From Bdellovibrio sp. GT3 (GTDB lineage Bacteria > Bdellovibrionota > Bdellovibrionia > Bdellovibrionales > Bdellovibrionaceae): 64,000 nucleotides of DNA. The stretch lies in contig NZ_JBBNAD010000005.1 of assembly GCF_037996765.1 (NCBI RefSeq), forward strand, positions 156,001 through 220,000, read 5' to 3'. The position numbers and the translations under genes are program-made. The first letter of the stretch is position 1, and each line of letters starts with the position of its first letter. The notes under the pieces were generated by a model. It saw only the letters and a list, made by a program, of their open reading frames with translations, was not told the origin of the DNA and did no database searches. Shown here piece by piece: positions 8,660 to 17,467 of the stretch.

Positions 8660-9592
8660 CTATTTCGTTTGGAACAAGTGGAGCATTTCGAACATGGCGT
8701 CCATGCCAGCAAGGGCCGTGATGTCACCGTGGTCGAAGGGTGGCGAAATTTCCACGACGTCGCAACCCACCAGGTTTGGAATTTTCAAAGCACGGAAGAT
8801 GCGTTGCACTTCGTACGTTGTCAAACCACCTGGAACTGGAGTCCCGGTGCCCGGTGCACAGCTGGGATCCAGATTGTCGATGTCGTAGCTGATGTATGTT
8901 GGAGTGTCGTCGAATGTCGGTAACGTTTTCAGGAAGTCGTTAATGTTTTGATTGCGAATCTCATCAACAGTGATCACACGGATGCCGTGTTTATTCACGA
9001 AATTCAAATCATCACCGCCGGCCAAGGGACCGCGGATTCCGATTTGCACCATTTTCTTTGGATCCACCAAACCTTCTTCAACTGCATGACGTGCGAAAGC
9101 GCCGTGATGGTACTCACAACCCCAGGCCGCAGGATAGGTGTCCAAATGCGCGTCGAAATGAATGAACGCCAATGGCTTGCCATACTTCTTACGAAGAGCG
9201 CGCAGCACTGGAAGCGTGGTGGAGTGATCTCCGCCCACGGACACAAACTTTTTATTCAAACGCATCAACTCGCCCACAAATTTTTCGATGCGCTCATAAG
9301 TTTGACCTTGATCAATCGGCACTGTGGGACAATCACCGATATCCGCGACCTTCAGTTTTTCGAAGAAATTTTCCATGCGGGTCATGTGGAAGCCACGACC
9401 CAGAGCTGAAACCTCTCTCACTTTTGCCGGGGCAAAACGAGCTCCGGGACGATAGGACACGCCACCGTCATAAGGAATACCAAAGATTCCGACTTCATAG
9501 TCCGCGTCGATTGCCACATAGGGCAAACGGAAGAAGGTTTTAATCGCAGAAAAACGGGGAAATTCACGTCCGCTCAGAGGTTTGTATTCCAT
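8660..9592 (-). CDS. speB: Agmatinase/ureohydrolase family enzyme
   Basis: A 310-residue binuclear-manganese ureohydrolase. The ligands are visible: GGDHS (His123), DAHLD (Asp147, His149, Asp151), and the SYDIDNLDPS block that contributes the last two aspartates, followed by the APGTGTPVPGG signature loop. Family members release urea from agmatine to give putrescine; guanidinobutyrase or other guanidino-acid hydrolases share this pattern, so the substrate is not certain. A GAGGAG ribosome site precedes the ATG. It converges with the PLD gene and diverges from mutY across 37 bases. Confidence 0.85.
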   Translation of the reverse strand: MEYKPLSGREFPRFSAIKTFFRLPYVAIDADYEVGIFGIPYDGGVSYRPGARFAPAKVREVSALGRGFHMTRMENFFEKLKVADIGDCPTVPIDQGQTYERIEKFVGELMRLNKKFVSVGGDHSTTLPVLRALRKKYGKPLAFIHFDAHLDTYPAAWGCEYHHGAFARHAVEEGLVDPKKMVQIGIRGPLAGGDDLNFVNKHGIRVITVDEIRNQNINDFLKTLPTFDDTPTYISYDIDNLDPSCAPGTGTPVPGGLTTYEVQRIFRALKIPNLVGCDVVEISPPFDHGDITALAGMDAMFEMLHLFQTK

Positions 9593-9629
9593 TATTGACT
9601 CCTCAAGTATCTAGACTACATTACCGCCG
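9593..9629 (+). promoter_or_regulatory. Possible mutY promoter in the speB/mutY divergent gap
   Basis: TTGACT at 9595-9600 and TACATT at 9617-9622 are separated by 16 bases, a fair sigma-70-type match. The -10 ends only seven bases before the mutY ATG, so the message would be nearly leaderless. The same 37 bases carry the speB ribosome site on the other strand. Eye-based match only. Confidence 0.3.
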
Positions 9630-10601
9630 ATGGACTATCAACGCGACCAAAAACAATTGATTCAGTGGTACAAAAAGAATCGCCGCGCACTTCCATGGCG
9701 TAAAAATAAAGATCCTTACAGAATCTGGCTGTCCGAGGTCATGTTGCAGCAAACCACTGTGGTTGCGGTCATTCCATACTTCGAGAAATTTCTTAAAAAC
9801 TTCCCCACAGTTCAGGACCTAGCCTCGGCCCCCGAACACGACGTCCTGGAGGCTTGGGCTGGTCTAGGTTATTATTCCCGCGCCCGCAATCTGCACAAAG
9901 CTGCAAAAGCTTTGGCTGAAAATGGCTTTCCAAAAAAAGCCGCCGAGTTGCTGGAACTCCCTGGCTTTGGACCTTACACCTCCCGTGCTGTGGCCAGTAT
10001 CGCATTCGGCGAAAAGGTCGGCGTGCTGGACGGCAACGTGATTCGTGTTCTTTCTCGTCGCTATGGACTTAAGATCGAATGGTGGAACAACAAAGGACGC
10101 CAGCAGCTTCAGGAAATTTCTGATACGTTGTCTTCTTTTGGTAATTCCGATTCCGTGAATCAAGGTCTGATGGAATTGGGCGCCACGGTATGCACTCCGC
10201 AAAAAGTCATGTGCTTGATGTGCCCTTGGTCCGCTGATTGCGTTTCCCGCGAAAAGAACCTGGTCGAGAAATTACCTCTGAAAAAACCACGCAAACAGAG
10301 TGAAGTCTGGGTGTGGAAACCAGTTGTGACGGTAAAAAATGGCAAAGTCGCTTTAGTCAGCAATGACTACGCTCCGTTTCTTAAAGGTCAAATGATCTTT
10401 CCAGGAACGATTTCTCAAAATGACGACAAGCCCAAAGACTATGATGCTAAACACAACATCACACATCATGATATCTTCATAAAAATCGCTCATAAAAAAA
10501 CCTTGAGCGACCGAAATGTGGAATGGGTTGAAATCAAAAACCTTAAGAAGGTCAATCCGTCTTCGCTATTACAAAAAGTACTGCACAAGGTAGAGACATG
10601 A
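9630..10601 (+). CDS. mutY: A/G-specific adenine DNA glycosylase
   Basis: Removes adenine mispaired with 8-oxoguanine in base-excision repair. The 323-residue protein begins with the MutY signature LPWRKNKDPYRIWLSEVMLQQT, with catalytic Glu36. A helix-hairpin-helix LPGFGPYTSRA (about 109-119) leads to catalytic Asp134 in LDGNV. A [4Fe-4S] loop follows with Cys188, Cys195, Cys198 and Cys204 (C-x6-C-x2-C-x5-C). The C-terminal domain that recognises 8-oxoG is present but somewhat short compared with E. coli MutY (about 350 residues). The next gene starts on the ATGA overlapping its stop. Confidence 0.95.
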   Translation: MDYQRDQKQLIQWYKKNRRALPWRKNKDPYRIWLSEVMLQQTTVVAVIPYFEKFLKNFPTVQDLASAPEHDVLEAWAGLGYYSRARNLHKAAKALAENGFPKKAAELLELPGFGPYTSRAVASIAFGEKVGVLDGNVIRVLSRRYGLKIEWWNNKGRQQLQEISDTLSSFGNSDSVNQGLMELGATVCTPQKVMCLMCPWSADCVSREKNLVEKLPLKKPRKQSEVWVWKPVVTVKNGKVALVSNDYAPFLKGQMIFPGTISQNDDKPKDYDAKHNITHHDIFIKIAHKKTLSDRNVEWVEIKNLKKVNPSSLLQKVLHKVET

Positions 10602-11734
10602 AGCAACTGAGTTTGAAGATCATCGCATTGGGCAGCATCCTTTTCGGATGCACACACAGCAGCCCGACGAAAGATCTTCTGACTCCAGATTTTCTGCTGC
10701 AAAAAAATGTAAAACAAATCACTTTCCAAGGCGACAATGAACGTCCCCGTTTTTCCGCCAACGGCACGCGTCTGATTTACTCCAGTCAAAATCGTGGCAA
10801 TAGAAAAGACCTGCAGGTTTACGAAACAGATTTGGTTCGCAACAAAGAACGTCGCGTGACATTCTCTGATGGCGCGGCCTTCGACGCCGACTACATCAAC
10901 GATATGGAGATCCTATACTCCAGCACGACGGATGAAATTAAGGAAAGTCCGTTCTTGAATCGCAATCCCAGCAAAGAATTTCCACCATCTGACCTATACC
11001 TGAGCGACCGCTTCGGTTCCGACATTCTGCGCGTGACCGTTCAGCCCGGCTACGATGGTGAAGCTTTTATGATTCCACACCCCACGAAACCTTCTGTAAT
11101 TTTCACCTCTCGTCGTGGTGATGTAACGGGCGTCTATCGCATGGATTTGAAATCCAGATTTGTCTCCCTGTTGGCTTCAGAAACCGGCAAAGACCGCAGA
11201 TTTCCGACTCTGGCACCAGAAAAGTCCCGAGTTGCGTTCAAAGAAACCAACCTGGAATCAAAACAACAAAGTCTGCAACTGGTCGATCTTCATACCAAGC
11301 AAACTGCATTGCTAAAATCGGGTGAAGGCCATTATCGTGATCTCTTCTTCGCTCCCCGACCACCCTCACGCTTGTTCTATAGCATTCTAAGAAATGGCGA
11401 CAAAAAATATCAGATTGAAGTCTACAATCTGGAAACGAAATGCACCCAGGTGGTTTTCAAAGGCAAAGACGATCTTCTGTATCCTGCAGTTTCCAATGAG
11501 TCTGTTGAAAGACTGGCTTTCACACGAACTGTTCAGGAAAAAAAGCAAATTTACATGGTCGATCTGCCAGCAGATTTGGGACCTTGCCTTCCAGACACTT
11601 CCGGCAACGGTGAAAAATCCAAAACACCAGCTGCAACTCCTATGAATACACCGTCTGTAGCCCCCGCGGTTACTCCCATAGCGAGTCCAGTTTCTGTCGA
11701 ATCGCCAACTCCTGCGCCTTCTCCTGTGAAATAA
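10598..11734 (+). CDS. WD40-like beta-propeller lipoprotein (TolB-like repeats)
   Basis: A 378-residue predicted lipoprotein: MKQLSLKIIALGSILFGC ends in a lipobox Cys18. The body contains repeats of the form RPRFSANGTRLIYSSQNRG...DLQVYETDL, the PD40/TolB-propeller pattern, and ends in a tail rich in Pro, Thr, Ala and Val (from about residue 340) that may span or touch the cell wall. True TolB has a distinct N-terminal domain and sits in a tol-pal operon; neither is seen, so this is a relative, not TolB itself. It overlaps mutY by four bases. Confidence 0.65.
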   Translation: MKQLSLKIIALGSILFGCTHSSPTKDLLTPDFLLQKNVKQITFQGDNERPRFSANGTRLIYSSQNRGNRKDLQVYETDLVRNKERRVTFSDGAAFDADYINDMEILYSSTTDEIKESPFLNRNPSKEFPPSDLYLSDRFGSDILRVTVQPGYDGEAFMIPHPTKPSVIFTSRRGDVTGVYRMDLKSRFVSLLASETGKDRRFPTLAPEKSRVAFKETNLESKQQSLQLVDLHTKQTALLKSGEGHYRDLFFAPRPPSRLFYSILRNGDKKYQIEVYNLETKCTQVVFKGKDDLLYPAVSNESVERLAFTRTVQEKKQIYMVDLPADLGPCLPDTSGNGEKSKTPAATPMNTPSVAPAVTPIASPVSVESPTPAPSPVK

Positions 11735-11781
11735 AGACCTTTGCTCTTGCTGCCCCAGCAGGCCCTTGATAATCTAAAAGG

Positions 11782-12345
11782 GTGAGAACGTTATTTGCCG
11801 CAATCCTAATTTTAAGTCCCCTGACAAGCTTTGCAGCTCCGTATCCTGCGACCAGCACCTCTGCGCTGACAGCGCCCGAGAAGGGACTTTATTTTCTGCA
11901 CAAGGGTTTCTCTTTAAAAACGGACGGCAGCAACTGGCTTCCGGTGGCACTTTCTGAAGAAAGTATTTTGGATACGGTTCGTTTTGCAGATAAGAACGCT
12001 CCCGACGCTGCATCACTCAGTGTGCGCACAGACCGCGTTGCCAAGAATGCTTCCCTGGAGTTGTACACGCGCAAGTGGATGCGCGATTACCCAAGCTATG
12101 GCTTCGAAGTTTTGGCGACCAAGCAATTCAATCTGAATGGCAGTCCGGCACTGATCGTGGATATGCTTTCAAGAGCCAAGAACAAGCAAATCCGCCAGGT
12201 TGTTTTGAAAAACGAAGACAAAGTGGCAATCATGACCTGCCTTGATAACAAAGACACTTTTTCCAAGTCACTGCAGCAGTGCAATCAAATCATCAAGACT
12301 TTCTCCTGGGTTGCCCCAGAAGAAAAGCCTTCGCTTAAAAAATAG
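11782..12345 (+). CDS. Secreted protein of unknown function
   Basis: A 187-residue protein with a signal peptide MRTLFAAILILSPLTSFA and probable cleavage before AAPY. The mature part is a mixed alpha/beta-like chain without cysteine pairs or a motif I recognise. The pattern of a VxxLxxxxFNLNGSPALIVDM strand pair and a final KTFSW resembles small periplasmic domains seen after PsbP/DUF1795-like folds, but this is weak. The start is a GTG with a purine-rich AAAAGG very close upstream. It lies 47 bases after the propeller lipoprotein on the same strand. Confidence 0.6.
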   Translation: MRTLFAAILILSPLTSFAAPYPATSTSALTAPEKGLYFLHKGFSLKTDGSNWLPVALSEESILDTVRFADKNAPDAASLSVRTDRVAKNASLELYTRKWMRDYPSYGFEVLATKQFNLNGSPALIVDMLSRAKNKQIRQVVLKNEDKVAIMTCLDNKDTFSKSLQQCNQIIKTFSWVAPEEKPSLKK

Positions 12346-12356
12346 TTCTTAAAGAA

Positions 12357-13766
12357 TTATTGGAACACCAAATAGATATCTGACAGAGCTTTCGAGCCAC
12401 CGCAATCCAGAGCATTCACATTCAGCTCGTACTGTTTGCCAACACTGAAATCACTTGTCAGCAACAGCGTTCCGATCGTCGCGGTACCGCCGGATTCAAA
12501 GGCTTGCAGGGCCACGTCTTTGTCATTCACTTTGATTTTTCCCGTCGTACCGATGGCAGCATCCGCTGAACCGAAGGCGCGATAGTTAGAAATCGCAACC
12601 GAGCTTGAAGCTAGGCGACTGCCCATCAAGACAAAGTTATCCACCAGAATCGAAGTCAGTGCATTGCTGGATCCGGAAAGCTTCACAGAGCGTTCACCTT
12701 GCAATGTCACTTTGTTCGTAAAGGCACCCATCACATAAGGAGTTGCCACGTTTGTTAAAGCCGTACCGCTGGCACCCGGTGAACCACTGTGGTTGCGAGC
12801 AGACACGAAACTCAAGCGATCGCCTGAAGAAGGTGATACCGCAATCTTATTAAACAGCTTCGCATAATAACAAACACCCGCCTCGGTGCGCTCTGGAATC
12901 ACCACTGGGAAAGATGTGATTTCCACAAATGTTTTACAAGCATACACGATACATTTACCACCGGATTTCACTTCATTGCGTCCGCATGTGATCGAGATGG
13001 ACGCTGTTTTACTTACCGACTCGCCAATGGAGTTAGTCCCCTTAACCGTACAAGCCAAGTCCTGTGTGACTTTGATATTTGTGGAGGTCGCAGCCACCGG
13101 AAGTGATCCGGTCTGACCATCAGAGCAAGTGTAAGCCATCGTGGAAACGTTAAAGCCTTCCGTGATTAATCCTGCAGTTCCATTGATGGCAACTGTTGGA
13201 CTTGAGAACGAGGCATTTAAATCCGGAGAAGGACACGATTTATCCAAACCAATGTAAGAACCCTTTTCAGATTTTACATAGTTCTCTTTGCCATTCTCAC
13301 ATACATAGACATCATTTTTATTGTATATCGCATTCACCGTCACCGAGGTCGATGGGCAGCTTTTCACTTCGGACAGAGTTCCATTTGGAACACTCCAAGT
13401 GCTGCCAGAGGCTTTTCCGTTACAAGTCGCTGGCAAACAAGCACCCGAAGTGGAGATCAAACTGCCTTTTTGAGATTGCCCCGTCAGAACTGCGCTTCCA
13501 TTTGTGCAAATCAATTCCACATTTTTGCCATAGGAATATTTTAAGTCGCCGCCAAATACACAAACGCCGTTCTCTACGATGGTTTCATTGGACGGAACCC
13601 ACCAAGTGGTGCCCTCAGTACGACCAAAACAATTCAACTCTTCCTCTTCAGGAGGTGCGGCTTGTGATGTCAGTGCGGATTTTGAAAATTCAAGAGATTG
13701 TGGCGCACAGTTTTGAAAAGCTATGACAAGAAGTCCGACGGCAAGAATCTTATTCACATGCTTCAT
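12357..13766 (-). CDS. Cysteine-rich surface lipoprotein of unknown function
   Basis: A 469-residue predicted lipoprotein; MKHVNKILAVGLLVIAFQNC gives lipobox Cys20, followed by the APQSLEF start common among Bdellovibrio lipoproteins. Residues about 45-175 hold two similar modules, each with Cys, then Gly-x-T/S-W-x-VP, then a CxxG segment (CFGRTEGTTWWVPSN and CNGKASGSTWSVPNG). A later Ig-like segment (about 180-255) has a VSxTxSISITCG ending. The rest is Ser/Thr/Gly-rich beta. AAGGA precedes the ATG. Function unknown; a cell-surface or prey-contact role is only a guess. It converges with the preceding gene over 11 bases. Confidence 0.6.
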   Translation of the reverse strand: MKHVNKILAVGLLVIAFQNCAPQSLEFSKSALTSQAAPPEEEELNCFGRTEGTTWWVPSNETIVENGVCVFGGDLKYSYGKNVELICTNGSAVLTGQSQKGSLISTSGACLPATCNGKASGSTWSVPNGTLSEVKSCPSTSVTVNAIYNKNDVYVCENGKENYVKSEKGSYIGLDKSCPSPDLNASFSSPTVAINGTAGLITEGFNVSTMAYTCSDGQTGSLPVAATSTNIKVTQDLACTVKGTNSIGESVSKTASISITCGRNEVKSGGKCIVYACKTFVEITSFPVVIPERTEAGVCYYAKLFNKIAVSPSSGDRLSFVSARNHSGSPGASGTALTNVATPYVMGAFTNKVTLQGERSVKLSGSSNALTSILVDNFVLMGSRLASSSVAISNYRAFGSADAAIGTTGKIKVNDKDVALQAFESGGTATIGTLLLTSDFSVGKQYELNVNALDCGGSKALSDIYLVFQ

Positions 13767-13937
13767 TTGGCAGTCCTTGGTTAAACATTCCCTACTGGAC
13801 TTTTCGGCAGAATCAGAGTGAAGCTTGCGGATTTTTCAGTTCTATTTGCGGCTCAAAATGAGATTCGCTGCAGGTAATTTTTGAGCTTACCCAACGGAAG
13901 TAACAGGCAAAGATCGAATCACGTGGAACGCCCAAAT

Positions 13938-13964
13938 AAGGTACGGAGCAAGTGTCCGTACCTT
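13938..13964. terminator. Hairpin downstream of hemB (probable terminator)
   Basis: The perfect 10-base arms AAGGTACGGA (13938-13947) and TCCGTACCTT (13955-13964) enclose a seven-base loop, with outer CCCAAA/TTTGGG able to extend pairing. It lies 13 bases past the hemB stop on the minus strand. The following T run is weak, so efficiency is uncertain. The rest of the 210-base gap (13767-13976) holds the lipoprotein's AAGGA ribosome site and nothing else I can name. Confidence 0.55.
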
Positions 13965-13976
13965 CGACTTTTTGGG

Positions 13977-14960
13977 TTAGGTATTCTTATTTAGCCACTC
14001 AGCCATTGGCAAAGCGAAGTATGTGAAGATAATGTCGGCTCCGGCACGACGGATGGAATACAGAGTTTCCACCATCGCGCGGGTTTCATCGATCAGACCG
14101 GCTTTAGCACCGTGTTTGATCAAACCATACTCACCACTCACGTTGTACGCGGCCACCGGAATATTGGTGTGCGCTTTTACTTTCGCAATCACATCCAGGT
14201 ATGACAACGCAGGTTTCACCATCACGATGTCAGCACCTTCCGCCACGTCCAAATCAATTTCACGAATCGCTTCGCGCGTGTTTCTGAAATCCATTTGATA
14301 AGTTTTTTTATCGCCAAATTTTGGAGCGGAATCCAAGGCCTCGCGGAACGGACCATAGAAACTGGAAGCGTATTTTACCGAATAAGAAAGAATGCCGGTG
14401 TCGATCAAACCTTCCGCATCCAACGCCTCACGAATTGCACCCACTCGCCCGTCCATCATGTCTGATGGAGACACAATGTCGGCACCCGATTTCGCATGAA
14501 GCACACTCATTTTTGCGAGAATCTCTACTGTTTCATCATTCAAGATGAGACCGTTTTTCACTAAGCCGTCATGTCCATCCGAGGAGTAGGGATCCAAAGC
14601 CACATCGGTGATCAGCGTCACATCCGGAAACTTGTCGCGAATTTTCTTCAGGGTTGTGGGCATTAAGCCATTCGGGTTCAGTGACTCCGTACCAATTTGA
14701 TCTTTCTTGGATTCAGGAAGAGCGGGAAACAGATCGAAACTTTTAACTCCCAATGAAACGGCTTTCGCCACCTCATCTAAAATTAAATCAGGGCTCATGC
14801 GGAAAATGCCCGGCATAGAGGCAATTTCTTGCTTTTGTTGGGTGCCATCAACCAGGAACAAAGGCAGGACTAATTGAGAGGGGCGCAGATCTGTTTCTGC
14901 CACCATTTGGCGCACAGCTTCAGTGCGGCGATTTCTTCTGGGCCTCTGTGTCAACTTCAT
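13977..14960 (-). CDS. hemB: Delta-aminolevulinic acid dehydratase, magnesium (non-zinc) type
   Basis: Condenses two 5-aminolevulinates to porphobilinogen. The 327-residue length is usual. The active-site lysines are visible in the DGLVKNG and MVKPALSYLD segments, and the GEY(G) loop follows. The metal region reads DVALDPYSSDGHDG: the three zinc cysteines of the animal/E. coli type are replaced by Ala and Asp, the signature of magnesium-dependent enzymes as in Pseudomonas. I chose the ATG at 14960, with GAGG seven bases upstream and a normal MKLTQRPRRNR start; an upstream in-frame start would add an unrelated 24 residues. It is divergent from the rest of the haem operon. Confidence 0.95.
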   Translation of the reverse strand: MKLTQRPRRNRRTEAVRQMVAETDLRPSQLVLPLFLVDGTQQKQEIASMPGIFRMSPDLILDEVAKAVSLGVKSFDLFPALPESKKDQIGTESLNPNGLMPTTLKKIRDKFPDVTLITDVALDPYSSDGHDGLVKNGLILNDETVEILAKMSVLHAKSGADIVSPSDMMDGRVGAIREALDAEGLIDTGILSYSVKYASSFYGPFREALDSAPKFGDKKTYQMDFRNTREAIREIDLDVAEGADIVMVKPALSYLDVIAKVKAHTNIPVAAYNVSGEYGLIKHGAKAGLIDETRAMVETLYSIRRAGADIIFTYFALPMAEWLNKNT

Positions 14961-15068
14961 ATAGAACCTCGCTTCGTATGTTGTAAGGCGTCTCGCTATG
15001 GGAAAACCGCACTTATGACATTTCAATGACACTTTAATGAAAGTTTAGTGATAAACCTAATAATCAAG

Positions 15069-15968
15069 ATGGAAGATATACTTCTCGTTCATAGAAAATC
15101 CAGCAAAAATTTTGCAGAGTCCTTGCAAGACGCAGCCGTGTGGAAGACATGTTTGCGCCAGATTCTATTCTGCCGCGAAGACGATGTGAATTCAATGCTG
15201 GATGTTTTGGAATCTGATGATCAGATCCTGCGTGGCGAGAAAGCTTTCAGCCTTCTACTTGAAATTCTTTGTGGTTTGCATTCCCCGATCGTTGGCGAAA
15301 CTGAAGTATTCGGACAATTCCGTAACTTCATCGAAGCCCGTAAGGCGGCTGGCGACACTCTGTTCAGCGACAACCAGAAATGGTTGAAGTTCATTATGGC
15401 AGAAGTAAAACGCACGCGCGCTGAACACCTGGTGGGAATCGGTTCACAAAGTTATGGCAGCCTTTTGCGCCGTTATTCCAAGGACATGGACTCCGTCACA
15501 TTGTGCGGATCCGGACAATTGGCGCAGGAAATTCTTCCATGGCTGGCTCATAAAAAATCCGTTCAAGTTCTTTGCCGTGAATGCACGAAGATGAGCAGCT
15601 TTGCAGAGAAATACGATAATCTTAATATTGTAAACTACAACGAAGCTTATGTTCATGGAGAGGCGATGGTTATTGCCGCACCTCTTTCTGATGCACGCAT
15701 CCTGGAATTGATCAGCAAGCAGGACACCCGTCCTCATGTGATTTATGATCTGCGCGGTGAAGAAAACAATTTGCCAGCACTCATTGCAAAACAGTTCCCA
15801 CACGTGACCGTCATGACCCTTCAACAGTTTTTTGCTGAAATCGAAGAGACCAAAAAAGACAGGCAAACCAAAATCGAACAGATCCGCAAGTTCTTGTTCG
15901 AAAAAGCCTTGGCCTTCGCACAAAGAACAGAGCTTCGTCCACTTGGTTGGGACGATATATGCGCCTGA
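15069..15968 (+). CDS. hemA: Glutamyl-tRNA reductase, short divergent form
   Basis: First committed step of the C5 haem route: reduces glutamyl-tRNA to glutamate-1-semialdehyde with NADPH. Family features remain: a KTCLR segment with Cys28 where the catalytic STCNR cysteine is expected, CGLHSPIVGETEVFGQF (about 68-84) matching the GLDSxxxGExQIxGQ signature, an RTRAEHLVGIGSQS segment, and a reduced nucleotide fold (CGSGQLAQEI). At 299 residues it is about 120 shorter than usual and stops after the NADPH domain, lacking the C-terminal dimerisation domain. The start is uncertain: ATG 15069 or GTG 15048 (seven more residues); neither has a strong ribosome site. It overlaps hemCD by 10 bases. Confidence 0.82.
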   Translation: MEDILLVHRKSSKNFAESLQDAAVWKTCLRQILFCREDDVNSMLDVLESDDQILRGEKAFSLLLEILCGLHSPIVGETEVFGQFRNFIEARKAAGDTLFSDNQKWLKFIMAEVKRTRAEHLVGIGSQSYGSLLRRYSKDMDSVTLCGSGQLAQEILPWLAHKKSVQVLCRECTKMSSFAEKYDNLNIVNYNEAYVHGEAMVIAAPLSDARILELISKQDTRPHVIYDLRGEENNLPALIAKQFPHVTVMTLQQFFAEIEETKKDRQTKIEQIRKFLFEKALAFAQRTELRPLGWDDICA

Positions 15969-17467
15969 AAATTTCCGCTCGTAAAAGTGACTTAGCCCGC
16001 CTCCAGGCTTATATGGTTGGCGAAATTCTAAAAGAAAAAAATCCGGGACTTGAGATCGAATTCAAGTTCAAGGAATCCCTGGGTGATATCAACCTGACGA
16101 CACCTCTTTGGCAAATTCCAGAGAAAGGTGTTTTCACCGAGGACTTCTTTGGCGAGTTGATCAAGGGCGAAACCGATATGGTTGTTCACTCCTGGAAGGA
16201 TCTTCCGACAGAAGTGAAATCAGAGACTGTGATTGCGGCGACACTGCCTCGCGCCGATCAACGTGATCTTTTGTTGGTAAAAAAGTCCCACTTTGAAAAA
16301 CTGCGCACTTCCCGAAAAATGAACGTGTTCAGTTCTTCACCTCGTCGCGAATACAATCTGACGAATTTCTTTAAAGAACATCTTCCATTCAACTTGGAAT
16401 CTGTAAAGTTCGAAAGCGTTCGTGGAAATATCCCAACGCGTATTCGTAAATTGCTAGAAGCTCCAGAAACTGACGGCTTGATCGTTGCGAAAGCGGCGTT
16501 AGATCGCCTATTGACGGCAAAAGAACCTGAATTCAAAGAAGTTCAAGGCTTGCTTCGCTCTTACTTGGATCAAGTTGAATTTGCCGCTCTTCCTTTGAGC
16601 ATCAACCCCAATGCAGCGGCTCAGGGTGCATTGGCTGTTGAGATCAAAGCAGACCGTGCAGATCTTAAGGCGTTGCTGGCAAAAATCGACAACCCAACGA
16701 CATTCCAATGCGCGCAAAAAGAGCGCGACATCCTGGCAAGCTTTGGTGGCGGTTGCCATCAAAAGATCGGCGTGGCTGTTCTGTCCCGTCCCTACGGTGA
16801 GATCACAATCCTAAAAGGTCTGACGGATGGTGGAACTGTTTTAGATAAACGTGAATTGAAACCTTCTGTCGTTTCTCCTCGTTTTACTTCAGATCAAATG
16901 TGGTCTTCAGAAGTTCGCGCGGAAAGAAAACCTCTGAACGACTGGAAAGTTCCAACAGGTACAAATGCCCTTTACGTTTCTCGTTCTGAGTCTTGGCCTG
17001 AATCTTTAAAATTCGATCAATTCATTTGGACGGCAGGAACTCGCACATGGAAAGCCATGGCGCAAAAAGGCGTTTGGGTTCACGGTTGCTCTGAAGGCTT
17101 GGGCGAACAAGAAGAATCCCGCATCGATATCCTAGCTGGTAAATCTTTGTCTTGGGCAAAACTGACTCACGACACGGGATACGAAGAAGGTGCCCGTCAA
17201 ATGCCTTTGGTTGCGACTTATGCTTTGGGTGAGCAAAACAATGCGACCCCTGTGACTGGAAAAGAATGCTTCTTCTGGAGCAGCGGCAGTCAGTTCTTAG
17301 ATACAGCAAAAAAATATCCTGAAGTACTTGGCAAGCATCACGCTTGCGGTCCTGGCAATACTTTCAAAATCATCCGTCAGTATTTGCAGGAACAAGGTCA
17401 CTTCACTGAATCAAAATTAAATATCTACTTGGATCAAGATAACTGGAGACAGCAATGCACAAAATAA
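15959..17467 (+). CDS. hemC: Hydroxymethylbilane synthase fused to a uroporphyrinogen-III synthase-like domain
   Basis: Residues 1 to about 310 are porphobilinogen deaminase: [12 protein letters not shown] at the start, VHSWKDLPT with catalytic Asp81, SSSPRR at 125-130, the [12 protein letters not shown] block, and GGGCHQKIG with Cys266 for the dipyrromethane cofactor. It joins four porphobilinogens into hydroxymethylbilane. The extra C-terminal 170 residues resemble two HemD half-domains: [13 protein letters not shown]...[10 protein letters not shown] (about 355-383) and [13 protein letters not shown]...[12 protein letters not shown] (438-472), each matching the FTSxxxV...GxxT pattern. No separate hemD is in the cluster, so this is probably HemC-HemD. 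ATG 15959 overlaps the hemA stop; translational coupling is likely. The HemD part is divergent and less certain. Confidence 0.88.
   Translation: MRLKISARKSDLARLQAYMVGEILKEKNPGLEIEFKFKESLGDINLTTPLWQIPEKGVFTEDFFGELIKGETDMVVHSWKDLPTEVKSETVIAATLPRADQRDLLLVKKSHFEKLRTSRKMNVFSSSPRREYNLTNFFKEHLPFNLESVKFESVRGNIPTRIRKLLEAPETDGLIVAKAALDRLLTAKEPEFKEVQGLLRSYLDQVEFAALPLSINPNAAAQGALAVEIKADRADLKALLAKIDNPTTFQCAQKERDILASFGGGCHQKIGVAVLSRPYGEITILKGLTDGGTVLDKRELKPSVVSPRFTSDQMWSSEVRAERKPLNDWKVPTGTNALYVSRSESWPESLKFDQFIWTAGTRTWKAMAQKGVWVHGCSEGLGEQEESRIDILAGKSLSWAKLTHDTGYEEGARQMPLVATYALGEQNNATPVTGKECFFWSSGSQFLDTAKKYPEVLGKHHACGPGNTFKIIRQYLQEQGHFTESKLNIYLDQDNWRQQCTK

Noticed and set aside
10598-11734. Naming the propeller lipoprotein TolB
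   Set aside because: It is lipidated, lacks the TolB N-terminal domain and is next to mutY rather than tol-pal genes.
12340-12365. AT-rich inverted repeat at the convergent stops near 12345-12357 as a terminator
   Set aside because: The stem is short and A/T only; it overlaps both stop codons and is likely coincidental.
14961-15032. N-terminal extension of HemB including two Cys (CHKCG)
   Set aside because: It precedes a clear ribosome site and normal HemB start; the CxxC is probably non-coding.
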